Source: Immundisolibacterales bacterium
GTDB lineage: Bacteria; Pseudomonadota; Gammaproteobacteria; HK1
Length of the DNA: 64,000 nucleotides
Assembly: GCA_026712715.1 (NCBI GenBank)
Contig: JAPOPW010000062.1
Span: forward strand, 1 to 64,000
Direction: 5' to 3'
A program made the position numbers and the translations under genes. Shown here in pieces: positions 43,564 through 52,511 of the stretch. Below the pieces are notes generated by a model. That model was given only the letters and a program-made list of their open reading frames with translations. It was not told the origin of the DNA and did not search any database. Numbering within the stretch: the first letter of the stretch is position 1; the number at the start of each line of letters is the position of its first letter.

Positions 43564-44841
43564 ATGAGTATTGTGAAAATTATCAAAATTACACTTTTGG
43601 GTGCCGTTACGGCAAGTGCGTTGGCATTCGGACTTTTTGCTGGCCCGGCTGCTTCACAGGATCGATCGATAAAGGTCTGGTTCGGGCGTGAGAATTTCAT
43701 TCCTGAAGATCAATTTTCGACATTCCATGCCGAAAATCCCGATATCACCGTTGAGTTCGAGGTGATCCGCCTCGAAGACGTGAACGCGCAGCTCGTCCTT
43801 GCTATGCGGGCGGGCAGTGCGCCTGACATCGTGCAGATTCGCGACCGCGATGTCGGACAGCTTGCCATCAACAATGTGGTAAAGGACTTCACTGGCTGGA
43901 TTGGAGAATTCAAGAGCCGTTTCCCGGAGACCTACGAACAACTTACTCCGCTGGCTTGGAAAGGCGCCTCGGACCCTGACGGCAAGATCTACGGAGCGGC
44001 CGTGTATTCCACGTCGATCTATCTCGCCTATCGAACTGACTGGCTCGAGGGTGTCGGCATGCAAGCGCCCCTGGAAACAACGGACCGGGTATTGGAGGCC
44101 GCACGGAAAATAACTGAAAGTGGTGATGGCCGACAGGGTTTCAGTCTGCTTGGATGCTGCAACGCTCCGACATGGGAACTGCCGCTTTTCCTCTCCATGG
44201 GCGGCGTGATCATCAATGGGGTTCCCCAGATCGACAACGAAGTCGGTATTGAGTGGATAAAATTTTATCAGACACTGATGAACGACGGCAGTGCCCATCC
44301 GGATACGCCTTCGTGGGATTCCGGCCAAATGCGCGCGGCCTTTATCGGTGAGAGAGCCGGCATGATGTATGAAGGTGAGCACATCTATGTCGCGATCGAC
44401 AAGCAGCTTCCGTATGAGGAAGGAAAGTGGGCGTTCGAAAGGCTTCCGACGCGCCCTGGCCAGACAGAACCGCATGTCCAGGCTGGATATGCCTTTCCCT
44501 TCATCGTGACTACGGGCAACGAGGATGAGGAGGCAGCCATGTTGGCGTTGGAGTATCTGGCACGGCTTGAATTCGCCAAACAGGTTTCGATCCGCTATCA
44601 GCCTACAACGAATTCCGCTGTTGCGGAAGATGCGGAATACCTGGCAGCCAAACCCTGGGCGGTCGATGTCGCACCAATTGCCGCCACCATGGTTACGATA
44701 CCAACCCATCCCACTCGTGCAATACAGGTTTATGACGTTCTGAAAGAGCTTCGTGACCGGATGGTTGCAGATCCGGGTGCTGACCCGGCAGCCCTGGCTT
44801 CGGAGTATCAGAAGGCGCTGAATAGTGCGGCCGGCCTCTGA
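43564..44841 (+). CDS. Extracellular solute-binding protein family 1 (sugar ABC)
   Basis: The 425-residue protein has a signal peptide (residues 1-32: KITLLGAVTASALAFGLFAG). Mature motifs are typical of MalE/UgpB-like proteins: F-H-A-E-N-P-D-I-T-V-E-F-E, AGSAPDIVQIRDRDVGQL, YGAAVYSTSIYLAYRTDWL, and GERAGMMYEGEHIYVA. It would capture an oligosaccharide or related solute. Strong ribosome-binding site. No permease or ATPase gene follows; the DNA after it is a scar. Its GC content and codon use are clearly lower than the rest of the window, pointing to transfer, perhaps from an alphaproteobacterium (inference). Confidence 0.9.
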   Translation: MSIVKIIKITLLGAVTASALAFGLFAGPAASQDRSIKVWFGRENFIPEDQFSTFHAENPDITVEFEVIRLEDVNAQLVLAMRAGSAPDIVQIRDRDVGQLAINNVVKDFTGWIGEFKSRFPETYEQLTPLAWKGASDPDGKIYGAAVYSTSIYLAYRTDWLEGVGMQAPLETTDRVLEAARKITESGDGRQGFSLLGCCNAPTWELPLFLSMGGVIINGVPQIDNEVGIEWIKFYQTLMNDGSAHPDTPSWDSGQMRAAFIGERAGMMYEGEHIYVAIDKQLPYEEGKWAFERLPTRPGQTEPHVQAGYAFPFIVTTGNEDEEAAMLALEYLARLEFAKQVSIRYQPTTNSAVAEDAEYLAAKPWAVDVAPIAATMVTIPTHPTRAIQVYDVLKELRDRMVADPGADPAALASEYQKALNSAAGL

Positions 44842-44980
44842 TTTGGCCAAGAACCTACCGAACCGGATGTGACCTTCCAGCGGTTGATGGGGGCTCTCCG
44901 TTTGCCTGTCCGCTTGTGAGGCGCCGGCCGGGCTGGTCCACGAGATCTCACGGCGGTGAGCCGCAGCCGTGGGGTTCTCG

Positions 44981-45217
44981 TCAGCAATCCACTCGCGCGC
45001 CTCGCTGCGAACCGAGTAGCTTGACGAGGCGCGAGTAGACCCCGTCGCTCTCCCCTGTTCGTTGGTCGCGCCAGGTCCCGTTGTCAATGTCGATCTCCAA
45101 CGACCCGTCTTGTCGGTAGCGGTGCGGGCCGCCGAAAAGAAATGCTGGCCATGTGCTTTCACCAGGCGGAAGGTAGTGCCCGAATTCGGCGACGATGAAC
45201 CGGTCGACGCCGGCCAT
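44981..45217 (-). pseudogene. Possible primase-like fragment
   Basis: The 78-codon frame contains FLFGGPHRYRQDGSLEIDID followed by N-G-T-W-R-D-Q-R-T-G-E, which resembles the segment G-x-W-x-D-x-x-T-G-E of plasmid and phage primases. No start or complete domain is present. It lies in a scar region next to the IS remnant. The assignment is weak and made by eye. Confidence 0.3.
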
Positions 45218-45437
45218 CCCTCGGCTCTCCGCGATCTGGCGATCGGTTTTCCGGGAATGATGTCCGGTCTCGGTTCCGGAACTCCGAGGTACTCATCCAT
45301 CGACTCGTTGCGGCGAAGCATCGGCTCTACTAGAACCTCTGCACAGACGTATTGATCGATCGAAAATCAAGCATGCGAGAGCCATCTTGATCTCATCCGC
45401 ACGGTCCCAACCAGGCAGAATCACTGTGCAAGGGTAC

Positions 45438-45958
45438 TAGCCCGCATGTTTCATGAAGGCATCGGTTCTAATTTCTGGCGGGTTGTTTGGCTTTCTTCGG
45501 ATCGTTTTCGAGAGGTCGGTCGGCGGTTGATGTCCCGTAGGGTCGGTCTGGCGCGGCGCGGACGGACCTTTCAGTGCTGTTCGAGCCGCGCCGGCGGTGC
45601 GAAGCACAACGCACCGCTCCGGGGCCGGATTCGAGGTCGTTCTCGGGGACGCAGCCGCGGGGGGGCGACGCTATCCGGCGGTCAGCCGATGGACCAGGGG
45701 CCGGAACACGGCTTGGTCGGGGCAGGCACGGGAGAGCCGGATCGCGACGGTGCGGGTGTTGCGGGTCACGACCGCGCCGATTTTCAGCCGCCGTAACCGA
45801 AGGGTCCGACATTGCGCCCGAGCCAAGTGCGTCCCGCGAAGCGCGGTGCGGCGTATCGTCTTGAGCAGGGTGTAGGCCAGCGTCGCGAGCAGTACCCTGT
45901 ACTGGTTGGTCCACCACTTCGTGCTCGAGGTCCGGTCGGCAAACAGCGCGAGCTGCTG
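45438..45958 (-). mobile_element. Truncated IS1380-family element
   Basis: On the minus strand a frame from about 45958 to the TAG at 45671-45673 encodes the transposase C-terminus. It opens Q-Q-L-A-L-F-A-D-R-T-S, continues WWTNQYRVLLATLAYTLLKT, then RTALRGTHLARAQCRTLRLR, and ends V-F-R-P-L-V-H-R-L-T-A-G. About 95 codons remain; the start and catalytic core are gone, with an in-frame stop just upstream of the break. The 3' noncoding tail runs to about 45438, where TAGCCCGCATG with an inner TTCATGAA marks the likely terminal repeat. The tail matches 1-141 in inverted orientation. Confidence 0.75.
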
Positions 45959-46119
45959 CTATCGCGGTAGGGACGCCGGTTACCCGGCATCCCCCGCTCA
46001 GCGGCCAGCTCCGCCTGATTGCCGGACGCGAATCGGGCCAGCCTCCCGGCGGCACGACGGCGAGGGGAACCACGGGCGCACGGGTTACTCTGCGCGTTCG
46101 AGACGGGCGGGAGCAGGCA

Positions 46120-46710
46120 GTGGCGGAATCGGATCGCGAGAAGTGGGACCGGCGGTACGCGGAAGGAGCGTACCGGCCGCGGACGTATCCGTCGCCGTTC
46201 CTCGTCGAGCGGCTCGCGGAGCTTCCCCGTGGCCGAGCGCTCGACCTTGCTTGCGGAGCCGGGCGCAACGCGCTTTGCCTCGCCGAGGCCGGCTACGAAG
46301 TCGAGGCGCTGGACATCTCCGGGGTCGCCGTCGAGCGCGCCCGGGAGAGCGCCCGAGAACGCGGACTCGAGGTGAGCTGGAGGGTCGCCGACCTCGACCG
46401 CTTCGTGCCGAGGCAGGGCCGCTACGACCTCATCACCGTCATCCGCTACACCAACCGGGAGATGATGGAGCGGCTTCCCGAAGGGCTTGCCGAAGGCGGC
46501 ATGCTCCTCGTCGAGCACCACTTCCGCACCCCGGCTCCGGTCGGCGGGCCGACCAGCCGCACGTTCCGGCTCGCGCCGAACGAGCTCGTCGAGATCTTCG
46601 GCGGCCGCCTTCGCGTGCTCTTCTACGACGAGCGAATCGCCCCGGACCCGGACGGGAAGCGCATGGCCCTCGCACGCTTCATCGGCTGCCGGGGGTCGCC
46701 CGGCTTCTAG
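46120..46710 (+). CDS. Class I SAM-dependent methyltransferase (TehB-like)
   Basis: The 196-residue protein starts at GTG. It has REKWDRRYAEGAYRPRTYPS, motif I ALDLACGAGRNALCLAEAGY, an acidic V-E-A-L-D-I-S-G-V-A-V, and RYDLITVIRYTNREMMERLP. The layout matches tellurite-resistance/thiopurine-like small methyltransferases. The methyl acceptor is unknown. The gene begins just beyond the truncated IS element, so its native promoter may have been lost. Confidence 0.85.
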   Translation: MAESDREKWDRRYAEGAYRPRTYPSPFLVERLAELPRGRALDLACGAGRNALCLAEAGYEVEALDISGVAVERARESARERGLEVSWRVADLDRFVPRQGRYDLITVIRYTNREMMERLPEGLAEGGMLLVEHHFRTPAPVGGPTSRTFRLAPNELVEIFGGRLRVLFYDERIAPDPDGKRMALARFIGCRGSPGF

Positions 46711-46758
46711 CCCGGAAGGATCATCCGTACCCTTTCGAACTGATCTGCGTGCGCGGGC

Positions 46759-47916
46759 TCAACCGTGCGGGAGGGCGACGCGGCCCACCCGCTCGCGGGC
46801 GATGATCATCTTCTGGACCTGGCTCGTGCCGTCCCCGATCTGGAGCCCCATCACGTCGCGAAGGCGCTGCTCGAACGGCATGTCCCGGGTGTACGCGAAG
46901 TGCCCGTGGGTCAGGAGACACCGGTGGATCACGTCGAACGCCACCTTGGGCGCCCACCACTTGCACATCGCGGCCTCCGCGGTGTGCGGCTCCCCGCGGT
47001 CGCGCAGCCACAGGGTCTTGTAGCAGAGCAGCTTGGCCGCCTCAATCCACGTCTCCGCCTCGGCGAGCGGTTCGCTCACCCCCTGGTTCCTGACGATGGG
47101 GGCACCGAACGCCTCGCGCTCCGTCGCGTAGGTCCAGGTCTCGCGAAGCGACACTTCCGCCGCCGCGAGGCATTGCAGACCGATGAGCGCCCGCGAGTAG
47201 TCGAAGCCGGACATGACGGTGCGAAACGCGGCGTTCTCCTCGGCGAGCATCCGTTCGGCCGGCACCTCGACGTCCTCGAAGAATATCGACCCGCGTCCGA
47301 CCGCGGCGGAGCCGACGTCGTCGTAGCCGCTCACCGCCACTCCGGGAGAGTCGAGGGGCACCACGAAGGCGGAGATCCCGCGCGAGCGCGCCGCCTGCTC
47401 CCCGGTACGGGCGAACACGATTGCCTCCGTCGCCTGGGTGGCGAAGGAAATCGACGCCTTCTCCCCGTTCAGGACATAGCCCGCGTTGGTGCGCGCGGCG
47501 CGCAGCTTGAGGTTCGCGGCGTCCGAGCCGCCACCGGGCTCGGTGAGGCCGAGGGCGAGGAGAGCCCGCCCCTCGCAGACCCGCGGGACGATCTCCTGCG
47601 CGATCTCCGGGCGGGCGTGGGTGGCGATGATGGAGCCGTTGAGCGAGGCGAGGAGCTGCACGTAGGAGACGTTGAGGTCGCCTCCCGCGATGTCCTCGAC
47701 GATGAGGCCGCTCGCGACGCTGCCGAGGTCCAGCCCGCCGAGCGGCTCGGGGAGGTCGATCCCGATGAGGCCGAGCCCGCCCATCTCCTCGAGGAGCTCG
47801 GGCTCGATTCGGCCCTGCGCCTCGCGCTCTCGATAGCGCGGCGCGAGCCGTTCCTCCGCGAAGCGGCGGGCCATGTCGCGCATCGCAAGCTGTTCGTCGC
47901 TGAATCCGAAGTGCAC
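46759..47916 (-). CDS. Acyl-CoA dehydrogenase (copy A)
   Basis: This is a 385-residue FAD enzyme: an N-terminal MRDMARRFAEERLAPRYRER region, LALGLTEPGGGSDAANLKLR, GEKASISFATQA, S-R-G-I-S-A-F-V-V-P, R-D-V-M-G-L-Q-I-G-D-G-T-S and I-A-R-E-R-V-G-R. It introduces a 2,3-double bond into an acyl-CoA, passing electrons to ETF. It leads a leftward set with two dehydratases and an acyl-CoA ligase at 48041-51287, which together would activate, dehydrogenate and hydrate one acid. Confidence 0.92.
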   Translation of the reverse strand: MHFGFSDEQLAMRDMARRFAEERLAPRYREREAQGRIEPELLEEMGGLGLIGIDLPEPLGGLDLGSVASGLIVEDIAGGDLNVSYVQLLASLNGSIIATHARPEIAQEIVPRVCEGRALLALGLTEPGGGSDAANLKLRAARTNAGYVLNGEKASISFATQATEAIVFARTGEQAARSRGISAFVVPLDSPGVAVSGYDDVGSAAVGRGSIFFEDVEVPAERMLAEENAAFRTVMSGFDYSRALIGLQCLAAAEVSLRETWTYATEREAFGAPIVRNQGVSEPLAEAETWIEAAKLLCYKTLWLRDRGEPHTAEAAMCKWWAPKVAFDVIHRCLLTHGHFAYTRDMPFEQRLRDVMGLQIGDGTSQVQKMIIARERVGRVALPHG

Positions 47917-48040
47917 GTCGTTGCTCCTGGTTCGAGTCGGGTCCCCCGCGTCCCCGACTTCTGCGAAGGTGGCCGGGCTCCGGGCCCGAGCCGGCGGCTG
48001 CGGTCCGGGCGGCGGCCCGCCACAGTCGTCGAATCGGTCA

Positions 48041-49180
48041 TCAGCCGGGGAGGCGGACGGTGGCGGTGGCGCGCACGGAGAGCTCGCCGTCCTGGTTGTG
48101 GGCGCGTTGCTCGATGCGGACCGTGCCGCCGCCGTCCTCGCCCGGGGTTCGGTCCGTCACCTCGGCTTCGAGGTGGAGGGTATCGCCGACCGGGTTGTGG
48201 CGGCGGATCTCGCAGTACGAGCTCTCGACGAAGCCGTCGTCGCCCATCCAGTCCGTCAGGTGGTGGATCATCCACGAGCAGCGCTCCGGGCCGTAGTCGT
48301 AGGCACCGGGCGCCCCCACCTCGAGCGCGAACTCGTCCTCCCAGTGGACCCGTTCCGGGCAGTCGGGGATGCCGAAGCGGTTCGCGATCCCGAGCCCGGA
48401 GTGGCGCGCGATCTGCCGCCAGGCAAGCCGGTTCGCGCGAATGTAGAGCCCGCCCCACCCCTGCGCGTAGCAGATGAAGCCGGTCACCGTCATCGGGCCC
48501 TTGAGCATCGGGGGCAGCTTGTCGCCGACCGCCACGTCCGCGAAGCGCCGGGGCTCCACCCCCCGCACCCTTTCCGCCGCGTAACGGCGGAAGATCTCGT
48601 CCAGCTCCTCCGGGGTGTAGCGCCGATCGCCCCGGCGCCGGACCTCGTCGTACTTCGTGCCCCGCTCGCGGGCGGTGTCGCGCTCGGTGCGGAAGCACCA
48701 GCTATCCGCCCCGCAAAGGAGGTTTCCTTCGCCATCGTAGAAGTCGACGTGGTAGATCTGCTGCACCGCCCGGCCGGCAAAACGGGTCTCGTGAATCACG
48801 AGGTCCTTGAGCCACGCCTCGGTTTGGACCTGCGCGTTCCGCGGCACGACCCGGTGCCAGCGCCAGTCCGCACCCGCCCACATCGCGTGGATGCCGGGAA
48901 GCCCGCCGACGTACCCGGAAATGATGCGGCTGCACGCGAAGAGGAACGACGGAGGAGCGATCACGTCCCCGTAGCGGGTGGTGCGGGCGTACGCCGGGTC
49001 GCACCACAGCGGGTTGTCGTCTCCGATCCCGTGCGCGTAGTGCCGGATGCTGTCGCGGGTCGCCTCGTGGCACCAGGGCTCGAGGGAGTCCTGGATGCGC
49101 ACCCCGATACGCCTCCGGAGCGCGTCGAGGCCTTCCTCGGTGATGCGGGGGAAGCGCCCGGCGGCCTCCTCTCTCGTCAT
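48041..49180 (-). CDS. FAS1-type dehydratase/MaoC double hot-dog protein
   Basis: The 379-residue protein has two hot-dog domains. The N-terminal part has a D-D-N-P-L-W-C-D motif, YARTTRYGDVIAPPSFLFA and QTEAWLKDLVIHETRFAGRA; the C-terminal part has RRFADVAVGDKLPPMLKGPM, W-G-G-L-Y-I-R-A-N and HNPVGDTLHLEAEVTD. Family members hydrate enoyl-CoA or dehydrate hydroxyacyl-CoA. ATG 49180 overlaps the stop of the ligase gene (ATGA), so the two are coupled. Confidence 0.85.
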   Translation of the reverse strand: MTREEAAGRFPRITEEGLDALRRRIGVRIQDSLEPWCHEATRDSIRHYAHGIGDDNPLWCDPAYARTTRYGDVIAPPSFLFACSRIISGYVGGLPGIHAMWAGADWRWHRVVPRNAQVQTEAWLKDLVIHETRFAGRAVQQIYHVDFYDGEGNLLCGADSWCFRTERDTARERGTKYDEVRRRGDRRYTPEELDEIFRRYAAERVRGVEPRRFADVAVGDKLPPMLKGPMTVTGFICYAQGWGGLYIRANRLAWRQIARHSGLGIANRFGIPDCPERVHWEDEFALEVGAPGAYDYGPERCSWMIHHLTDWMGDDGFVESSYCEIRRHNPVGDTLHLEAEVTDRTPGEDGGGTVRIEQRAHNQDGELSVRATATVRLPG

Positions 49181-50826
49181 TCCGGCCTTCCTTCCGTTTG
49201 CCGAGTTCCCTCGCGCGCCGCCGGCCCGGCATCCGGACGGGAGGCATTGCGCCCGCCCCGGGCCGGTTCGCCGGCCCCGCGGCTCGTCCGCAGCCGCTCT
49301 CCGTCCGCCACCGTCACCTCGCGCTCCCGCAGCGCCTTGCGGTTCACCTTGCCGGCGGGAGTCTTGGGCAGCTCGCCCACGAACTCGATCCGGCGCGGAT
49401 ACTCGTGCTGGCCGAGGCGCGCGCGCGCGAAGGCCTGAATCTCCGCCTCCAGCGAGTCGCCGCCCGGCCGGCGGTCGCTGACCACGAACGCCTTCGCCAC
49501 CTGCCCGCGCAGCTCGTCCGGCACCCCGATGACCGCGACCTCGCTCACGTCGGGATGGCGCAGGAGGGCGTCCTCGATCTCCACCGCGCTCATCGTCCAG
49601 CCGGCCGAGATGATCACGTCGTCCGCCCGTCCTCCGTGGTAGAAGAAGCCGTCTTCGTCGACCCGCCCGAGGTCCTTCGTGGGAAACCACCCGTCTCCCC
49701 GGCGCACGACGATCTCGCCCGCGGCATCGGTCGCGGCGATTCTTCCGCTCGCCTCCCGGATCGCCACTTCGACCCCGGGCATCGGCTTCCCGAGGCTTCC
49801 CGGCCGCATCGGAAGGTCCGCCGCGCCGGGATAGCCCCCGAGGATCACCCCGACCTCCGTCGTCCCGTACATGCTGCGCACCGCGCGGCCGAAAGTGCGC
49901 TCCGCGAACTGTGCCGTGTCGGAGTCGATCGGCTCGCCGGTGAACGAGAGCTTCTCGATCCCGAACCGGTGGTCGCCGGCCGTCCCGCAGTTCTTCATCA
50001 TCCGATAGTGGGTCGCCGCCGCCGAAAGGTTGGTGATCCGGTAATCCTCGAGCACCGCGAGCATCCGCACCGGATCGAACCGCCCTGACCAGGCAGTGAT
50101 CTCCGCCCCGAGGGCGAGCGGGCCGAGGGTGCCGTGCCACAGTCCGTGCCCCCAGGCCGGCGACGACGGGCAGCAGAAGCGGTCGCCGGGGCGCACCCCG
50201 GTCGCATAGAGGCCGGCGATGAGGACGGTGACGATCGCCCGGTGCCGGTGCCGCACCGCCTCCGGGAGGGCGCGGGTCGTGCCCGAGGTGTACTGGTACA
50301 TCGCCATGTCGGACGCGGCGGTGGCCGCCTCGAACTCGCCCGGCTCGCGCGCGAGCGCGGCGAGGAATCCATCGTCCGCGACGACGGTGCGCACCCTGCC
50401 GAGCGGCGCCCCGGCGAGGGCGAGGCTCGGGCGGCAGTCGTCGATGCGGGCGGCGATGGCGTCGCTCCCGAGCAGGGTGAACATCGGGACCGCCACCGCC
50501 CCCGCCTTCATGGCCCCGAAGAGCGCGACGTAGAACGGCAGCGAGGGCTCGAGGAAGATCGCCACCCGCTCGCCCGCCCCCACCCCTTCGCGCCCGAGAA
50601 AGTGCGCGAAGCGGCTCGACCACGCCGCGATCTCCCCGAACGTGTACGCCTCGTCCCGCCCGTCCGCGAACGCGATGCGGACCGCGGTCCGCTCCGGCGG
50701 GTGGCGGTCGACGCACTCGTGCGCGATGTTGAGCCGCTCTCGGCTCCCGTCGACGAGCTCCCAGAGGGCGGAACGGGAGAAGTGGATCTTCGCGTCGGCG
50801 TAGCGCGTGTGCTCGGTCAGCCGCAT
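49177..50826 (-). CDS. AMP-binding acyl-CoA synthetase
   Basis: This is a 549-residue ANL ligase: the MYQYTSGTTRALPEAVRHRH motif (a variant of the usual S-G-S/T-T-G-x-P-K-G, lacking its Gly and Lys), RSMYGTTEVGVILGGYP, GWFPTKDLGRVDEDGFFYHG, RADDVIISAGWTMSAVEIED, and PKTPAGKVNRKALR with the C-terminal catalytic Lys. The altered P-loop is seen in crotonobetaine/benzoate-type relatives and need not abolish activity. ATG 50826 begins MRLTEHTRYADAKIHFSR; it overlaps the MaoC stop at 50817. A disordered tail ends the protein. Confidence 0.88.
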   Translation of the reverse strand: MRLTEHTRYADAKIHFSRSALWELVDGSRERLNIAHECVDRHPPERTAVRIAFADGRDEAYTFGEIAAWSSRFAHFLGREGVGAGERVAIFLEPSLPFYVALFGAMKAGAVAVPMFTLLGSDAIAARIDDCRPSLALAGAPLGRVRTVVADDGFLAALAREPGEFEAATAASDMAMYQYTSGTTRALPEAVRHRHRAIVTVLIAGLYATGVRPGDRFCCPSSPAWGHGLWHGTLGPLALGAEITAWSGRFDPVRMLAVLEDYRITNLSAAATHYRMMKNCGTAGDHRFGIEKLSFTGEPIDSDTAQFAERTFGRAVRSMYGTTEVGVILGGYPGAADLPMRPGSLGKPMPGVEVAIREASGRIAATDAAGEIVVRRGDGWFPTKDLGRVDEDGFFYHGGRADDVIISAGWTMSAVEIEDALLRHPDVSEVAVIGVPDELRGQVAKAFVVSDRRPGGDSLEAEIQAFARARLGQHEYPRRIEFVGELPKTPAGKVNRKALREREVTVADGERLRTSRGAGEPARGGRNASRPDAGPAAREGTRQTEGRPE

Positions 50827-51287
50827 GCGGGCTCCGCGTGCGGGCGGCGCATCATCATCCCCGCCCGCCGGCAGTAGGCGACCTCCTCGTCGCGCTGGTT
50901 GTACGCGGTGTGGCCGAAGGTCACGACCCCCCGATCGAGCTTGGAGCGGCTCGCCCGCTTGTCGAGGATGGTGGTCTCCGCGCGCAGGGTGTCGCCGTGG
51001 AAGACGGGGATGGGAAAGCGGATGTCGGTCATCGAGAGGTTGCCGAGGGTGGTGCCCATGGTGAGGTCGCTCACCGTCATCCCTACCAGCAGGCCCAGGG
51101 TGAAGATGCTGTTGACGACCCGCGCGCCGTGCTGGGTGGTACGCGCGAACTCTTCGTCGAGGTGCAGGGTCTGCGTATTCATGGTGAGGCTGGTGAAGAG
51201 CAGGTTGTCCGTCTCGGTGACCGTCCGCCCGAAGGGGTGGCGGTAGGTCCTGCCGACCTCGAAGTCCTCGAAATACAACCCGGGCAT
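50817..51287 (-). CDS. MaoC family dehydratase
   Basis: The 156-residue single hot-dog domain has Y-F-E-D-F-E-V-G-R-T-Y-x-H, TVTETDNLLFTSLTMNTQTL and HLDEEFARTTQHGARVVNSI, where the hydratase dyad is replaced by the Asn/His pattern of the mesaconyl-CoA-hydratase-like subgroup. Proteins of this type often accompany CitE-like CoA ester lyases; one is encoded at 4530-5462. First gene of the leftward set ending with the acyl-CoA dehydrogenase. Confidence 0.88.
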   Translation of the reverse strand: MPGLYFEDFEVGRTYRHPFGRTVTETDNLLFTSLTMNTQTLHLDEEFARTTQHGARVVNSIFTLGLLVGMTVSDLTMGTTLGNLSMTDIRFPIPVFHGDTLRAETTILDKRASRSKLDRGVVTFGHTAYNQRDEEVAYCRRAGMMMRRPHAEPACG

Positions 51288-51422
51288 GAGCTCTTCTCCT
51301 GCGCTTCGAACCGGGCGGGAATGATAACGCGCGCACCCGCGGCATCCGCTTTGCGGTCGATGGAACGTGCCGAGCTTCGAATTGCGCGGCTCGGTGGGAT
51401 TCCGGGACCTTCGCCGTACCGT

Positions 51423-52424
51423 TTACACCCCGGTGCCCGCGGCGCGCCCGCTCTCGGGCGTCTCCGATCGATAGGAGAACGCCTGGCCGAACCGCCACAC
51501 GAGATAGTCGCCGCAGGTGATCGGCTCGTGCTCGACTCGCGCCCCCGGCCCGAGGACCGGACGCGCGTCGATCACCGTCTGCGGATCGGGATCGAAGGCG
51601 AGCACGAGCGACATCCGCTCCCGGCCCGAACGGTTCACGACCCGGTGCGGCGTCGAACGGTAGGCGCCGTCGGTCCAGCGGGAAAGGAGGTCTCCGACGT
51701 TGACGACGAGGGTCCCGTCGATGGGCGGGGCGTGGACCCAGTCGCCGTTCGCGTCGCGGACCTGCAGTCCCCCGACCTCGTCCTGGCAAAGGACGGTGAG
51801 CACGCCGAAATCGGTGTGCGGCGCGACCCCGAACTGATCCGCTCCCATCCCCTCCGGCTGAGCGGGGTAGTAGACCAGGGAAGCGCGGCTGAGGGGACGC
51901 GCGCAGGTGCGAAGGAAGTAGTCGTCCTCGAGACCGAGGCCGATCGCGAAGCCGCGCATCAGGTGGCGCGCCACCTCGTGGGCGTGGCGGAAGAAACGCA
52001 TCCCCCGCGGACGAAGCTCGGGCACGAATCCGGGCCAGCGGTTCGGGCCGCGAAGGGGGTGGTCCTCGGGGGTCCGTCCTTCCTCGTCCTCGAATCCGAA
52101 GAGGAAGCTCTCCTTCAGGTCGGCCTTCGCGTCGTCGTGCATCTTCGAGCCGCCGGGGGGGATCCATCCCCGGTGCCGGGCCGAGATCCGGACCGCCCGC
52201 CGCGCCGGCTCGGGGGCCCGGAAGAAGCGGAACGCGGTGGTGCGGAGCGATTCAATCACCTCGCGGGGAATCCCGTGTCCGGCGACGTAGATGAACCCCA
52301 GAGCGCGGCTCGCTTCGTGCAGGGCACGCGCCACCTGGGCGGGATCGCCCCCGTTTCGAAGGGGGCCGATGTCGATGACGGGAATGACCCCGGCATCCAT
52401 CGGCCTGGCTTCGGCGTAGGGCAT
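51423..52424 (-). CDS. 2-oxoglutarate/Fe(II) oxygenase, isopenicillin-N-synthase family
   Basis: The 333-residue protein has the N-terminal IPVIDIGPLRNGG, then ALGFIYVAGHGIP, and the core HTDFGVLTVLCQDEVGGLQV with the H-x-D of the iron triad, the second His in YRSTPHRVVN, and the R-x-S motif (RERMSLVLAF) that holds 2-oxoglutarate. It would hydroxylate or desaturate a small substrate. ATG 52424 is preferred (GGTGA upstream). Confidence 0.9.
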   Translation of the reverse strand: MPYAEARPMDAGVIPVIDIGPLRNGGDPAQVARALHEASRALGFIYVAGHGIPREVIESLRTTAFRFFRAPEPARRAVRISARHRGWIPPGGSKMHDDAKADLKESFLFGFEDEEGRTPEDHPLRGPNRWPGFVPELRPRGMRFFRHAHEVARHLMRGFAIGLGLEDDYFLRTCARPLSRASLVYYPAQPEGMGADQFGVAPHTDFGVLTVLCQDEVGGLQVRDANGDWVHAPPIDGTLVVNVGDLLSRWTDGAYRSTPHRVVNRSGRERMSLVLAFDPDPQTVIDARPVLGPGARVEHEPITCGDYLVWRFGQAFSYRSETPESGRAAGTGV

Positions 52425-52511
52425 CAGGGCGTCACCGCGCGACGTGCCGGCGCCGCCGGGGGGAGAATCGCACAACGCTCGTCGAACCCGGCCATGGCCG
52501 CCCGTGAACCC

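Noticed and set aside
45784..46521. A 245-codon minus-strand frame over the IS remnant and methyltransferase gene.
   Set aside because: It is in the wrong frame for the transposase and antisense to the methyltransferase.
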